Shown in pieces: positions 61,042 through 64,000 of a stretch of 64,000 bases of DNA (position 1 is its first letter; each line of letters begins with the position of its first letter). This DNA is from Gammaproteobacteria bacterium UBA2675 (lineage in GTDB: Bacteria; Pseudomonadota; Gammaproteobacteria; Pseudomonadales; Pseudohongiellaceae), in NCBI GenBank assembly GCA_002354805.1, contig DEMH01000009.1, forward strand, positions 620,001-684,000, read 5' to 3'. Under the pieces are notes generated by a model. The model saw nothing but the letters and a program-made list of their open reading frames with translations. It did not search any database and had not been told where the DNA came from. The position numbers were made by a program, and so were the translations under genes.

Positions 61042-63936
61042 ATGAACAAAAACTACAAACTCAGCCGTGCGATCAAATTCGCGATGCTGTCGGGTGTATA
61101 TGCTGTAGGCGCTGGAGTATTCTCCACAGCTCAGGCACAACAGGCCGAGGAGCAGATCGAAGAGATCACCGTCACCGGTAGCCGTATTGTCCGTCGTGAC
61201 TTTGAAGGCACCAGCCCGGTGTTCACGCTGGATTCCAGTTCCATTCAGGATGCTGGTACCCCGCAGATCGAACAGGTACTGAACGAGCTGCCACAGCTGG
61301 TACCAACCATTACCACAACTTCCAACAACCCCTCAAACGGCGGTCAGGCGCAGGTTGACCTGCGTGGTCTGGGCAGTAGCCGTACCCTGGTGCTGATGGA
61401 TGGTATCCGTCTGCAGCCGTCCAACGTTTCTGGTGTTATCGACCTGAACACCGTGCCTTCTGGTCTGATCGAAAGCGTTGAGATCGTGACCGGTGGTGGT
61501 TCGGCCGTTTACGGTTCCGATGCGATCGCGGGTGTTGTCAACATCAAGCTGCGTCAGGACTTTGAAGGCGTGCAGGTGCAGTCTACCTACGCGGAGTCGG
61601 CCGAAAGCGACGGCGCTACTCAGACCATCAACCTGATGATGGGTGGCAACTTCGACGGTGGTCGCGGTAACGCGGTCATGTATATGAGCTATGACGACCG
61701 TGAAGGCGTGTTTGCCGGTGCGCGTGATTTTTCAGCGGTAGCGCTGGGCCCATCTTTGCAGCCGCTGGGCTCTGTCGGTATTCCTGATGGTTTTTACGTG
61801 CCCGCTGGTGCCAACCCGGGTTCGCAGGCTGCGTACAACGCAGTGTTCGGACCAGGCGCTGTACCAAACACGGATTATCTGGGTTTCAACACCGACGGAA
61901 CCCTGTTCTCGCGAACAGGAACAGTTAACTACAAGGGTGATACCAGTGATCCTGGCTTTAACCCGGCCAGCTACAGCTACAACTACTCGCCGGTGAACTA
62001 CCTGCAACTGCCACTTGAGCGTCGTCAGGTTGCTGCGTTCGGCCACTATGAGCTGGCTGACAATGTCGAAGCCTATGCCAAAATGAGCTATACCACCTAT
62101 CAGGCTGACCAGGAGCTGGCGGCGACACCAATTACCTCGGGTGTAGGCTCAACTGTGCCTGTGACCAACCCGTTCATCCCGGCCGACCTCAGCACCATTC
62201 TGGCATCGCGTCCGAATCCAACAGCCCCCTTCACGCTGTTCAAGCGAACCACAGAAGTTGGTTCACGTGCATCACAGAACGGCTATGACGTTCTTCAGAT
62301 GATCTACGGCACCCGTGGTGATTTCCAGCTGAGTGACTACACCTGGAACTGGGATATCTGGGGAAGCTGGGGTCGTACACAGCGCACCGAGATCCAGTCC
62401 GGTAACGTATCACGCTCCCTGCTGAACCGTGCATACAATGCAACTGCAGCGAATCCCGATCCGCTGGGTTGTGGTGGCTTGAATCCATTCGGCCTGGGCC
62501 AGATCTCCGACGCTTGTGCCTCTGCGATTGCTGTTCAGGCGCAAAACACAACCGTTCTGACGAACACCATGGCCGGTGCCACAATGACTGGTGGCGTATT
62601 TGAGCTGCCTGCCGGTACCTTCCAGGTCGCACTGGGTGTGGAATATCGTGAGAATGAAGCAGAGTTCAAACCCGACCAGTATCTCTCAAGTGGTGATGTA
62701 GTTGGCTTTAATGCCCAGCAGCCCACAGTTGGTGCCATCGATGTGAAGGAATACTTCTTCGAATTTGATGCTCCTCTGTTGAGTGGCGCAACTGGTGCCA
62801 ACTATCTGGGTCTGAACGGTGCAGCACGTCACTCAGACTACAACCTGGCCGGCGGTGTGGATACTTACTCACTGGGCCTGGACTACGAGCCGATTGACCA
62901 GCTGAAACTGCGTGCGTCGTACAACAAGGCGATCGCAGCACCTAACGTCAATCAGCTGTTCCGTCCGCAAAACGAAGGCTTCCCGGCCTATACCGATCCA
63001 TGCTGGAACGGCAGCGCTGAACGCACCGGTCCCAACGCAGCGCAGGTTAATGCACTGTGTCAGGCTCAGGGCGCTCCAGCCAACTTCCCGCAGGGTAACA
63101 GCCAGGTGCGTGCACTGACCGGTGGTAACCCGGATCTGGCTCCGGAAGAAGCAGATACCTATACTCTGGGTACAGTCTGGACACCAGATATTCAGGACGT
63201 AAATCTGCGTGTGGCCGTGGACTGGTTCCGTTACGAGATCACTGAGCGTATCGGCAGCGTTGGTGCGGCGTCCATCGTATCTCGCTGCTTCAACGATCAG
63301 GACTCCAACCCAACCTTCAGCCCCAGCAATCAGTGGTGTTCGTTCTTCGAGCGGAGCACCACCGGTGTCGCTGAAAACGTTCGAGCAACTGACCAGAACC
63401 TCGGCAAGATGAACATCGACGGTATTGACCTGCAGGTCGATGGCGCAATGCAGTTTGGTCCTGGTGAAATCACAGCCAACCTGGCCTGGACCCACCTGCT
63501 GAAGTGGCAGCAACAGGAAGATCCTGCTGCACCGCTGACTGATCAGGAAGGCACCATCGGTATTCTGGTTGCAGAAACACTGCCAGAAAACAAGGCTCGT
63601 CTGTCAACTGGTTATGCACTGGGAGACTACAGTGTGCAGTGGACCATGAACTTCATTGAAGGCATGACTGTCGTGAACAGTGACGCAGGTCGCTCGCCGG
63701 TAGCCAACGGTGCCATTCCAACTGTTGGTTCCTACACCTACCACCGTCTGACAGGTACCTGGAACCCGAGCAACCTGGAGGGCCTGAGCCTGACAGCGGG
63801 TGTCAACAACCTGTTTGACAAGGCACCACCGATCTACACGTCTGACTCACGTGCTGGCATCCAGTCCAACACTGATCCGTCAGTGTACGACGTGCTGGGT
63901 CGTCGCTACTTTGTGACGGCTACTTACCGCTTCTGA
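61042..63936 (+). CDS. TonB-dependent outer membrane receptor
   Basis: A 964-residue outer-membrane beta-barrel. The signal peptide ends STAQAQ, followed by a TonB-box-like EEITVTGSRI and a plug domain (about residues 45-170) with GQAQVDLRGLGSSRTLVLMDG and GGGSAVYGSDAIAGVVNI. The barrel fills residues about 190-964 and ends with the terminal phenylalanine of YFVTATYRF. Cysteine pairs occur in extracellular loops (GCGGLNPFGLGQISDAC; DPCWNG...LCQAQG). AAGGTGGG precedes the ATG. The subfamily is the RagA-free, SusC-free type that carries small molecules or peptides; the substrate cannot be told, and no transporter partner lies in the window. Confidence 0.92.
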   Translation: MNKNYKLSRAIKFAMLSGVYAVGAGVFSTAQAQQAEEQIEEITVTGSRIVRRDFEGTSPVFTLDSSSIQDAGTPQIEQVLNELPQLVPTITTTSNNPSNGGQAQVDLRGLGSSRTLVLMDGIRLQPSNVSGVIDLNTVPSGLIESVEIVTGGGSAVYGSDAIAGVVNIKLRQDFEGVQVQSTYAESAESDGATQTINLMMGGNFDGGRGNAVMYMSYDDREGVFAGARDFSAVALGPSLQPLGSVGIPDGFYVPAGANPGSQAAYNAVFGPGAVPNTDYLGFNTDGTLFSRTGTVNYKGDTSDPGFNPASYSYNYSPVNYLQLPLERRQVAAFGHYELADNVEAYAKMSYTTYQADQELAATPITSGVGSTVPVTNPFIPADLSTILASRPNPTAPFTLFKRTTEVGSRASQNGYDVLQMIYGTRGDFQLSDYTWNWDIWGSWGRTQRTEIQSGNVSRSLLNRAYNATAANPDPLGCGGLNPFGLGQISDACASAIAVQAQNTTVLTNTMAGATMTGGVFELPAGTFQVALGVEYRENEAEFKPDQYLSSGDVVGFNAQQPTVGAIDVKEYFFEFDAPLLSGATGANYLGLNGAARHSDYNLAGGVDTYSLGLDYEPIDQLKLRASYNKAIAAPNVNQLFRPQNEGFPAYTDPCWNGSAERTGPNAAQVNALCQAQGAPANFPQGNSQVRALTGGNPDLAPEEADTYTLGTVWTPDIQDVNLRVAVDWFRYEITERIGSVGAASIVSRCFNDQDSNPTFSPSNQWCSFFERSTTGVAENVRATDQNLGKMNIDGIDLQVDGAMQFGPGEITANLAWTHLLKWQQQEDPAAPLTDQEGTIGILVAETLPENKARLSTGYALGDYSVQWTMNFIEGMTVVNSDAGRSPVANGAIPTVGSYTYHRLTGTWNPSNLEGLSLTAGVNNLFDKAPPIYTSDSRAGIQSNTDPSVYDVLGRRYFVTATYRF

Positions 63937-64000
63937 TCAACTCGGATAAGGTAAAGCTGTTGTAAAGCAGCCCAAAAACCACCGCCCGCTTCATGCAGGC

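Overview
The window reads as a chromosomal segment of an aerobic, probably marine gammaproteobacterium. Support comes from an MSHA-type pilus locus, the gammaproteobacterial strings dusB-fis-purH-purD and aroQ-accB-accC-prmA, an NtrBC/sigma-54 controlled glnA, fabA-fabB, ubiquinone genes (ubiB, coq7), twin-arginine translocase genes and a large TonB-dependent receptor. The genus cannot be fixed from sequence alone; a Pseudohongiella/OM182-like relative is a guess. Gene density is high and, apart from the giant adhesin gene and one short intergenic repeat, the region looks like stable core genome.

Layout. 1-14 kb: the distal half of an MSHA pilus operon (pilin C-terminus, mshC, mshD, mshO, mshP), a small oppositely oriented membrane-protein gene, then a 10.6-kb mshQ-like gene for a 3,534-residue mosaic surface protein. 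14-19 kb: an HtrA-type periplasmic protease, a convergent ABC-F ATPase (yheS) and an OmpR-type two-component pair, followed by a 144-bp inverted-repeat element. 19-25 kb: a GldA/GldF/GldG-like ABC exporter operon and a PhoD-like phosphatase, all on the minus strand. 25-29.1 kb: glnA-ntrB-ntrC on the minus strand; upstream of glnA I read a sigma-54 promoter and two NtrC sites. 29.5-35 kb: thiI, then a minus-strand trio HupE/UreJ-like membrane protein, TPR-type periplasmic protein and DUF4331 protein. This trio is my best candidate for an undescribed system. 35-37.5 kb: typA and dtd.

37.5-53 kb is almost wholly minus-strand housekeeping: tatABC, hisE, hisI, ubiB, coq7, purD, purH, fis, dusB, a DUF3426 gene, prmA, accC, accB, aroQ, a gene reduced to the N-terminal domain of DsbD, fabB and fabA. 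53-57 kb on the plus strand makes sugar nucleotides: GDP-mannose pyrophosphorylase/phosphomannose isomerase, UDP-glucose pyrophosphorylase and phosphomannomutase/phosphoglucomutase. Pgi just downstream (minus strand) supplies the fructose-6-phosphate end of the same pathway. Between them lie a GNAT acetyltransferase and a fusion of a RimB-like protease domain to a RimK-like ATP-grasp ligase. 60.5-64 kb: a tRNA-Thr(UGU) gene with a clear promoter, a 428-bp leader region and a complete TonB-dependent receptor.

No CRISPR array, prophage, transposase gene or rRNA was seen. All family assignments rest on motifs and recalled family features; no database search was possible.
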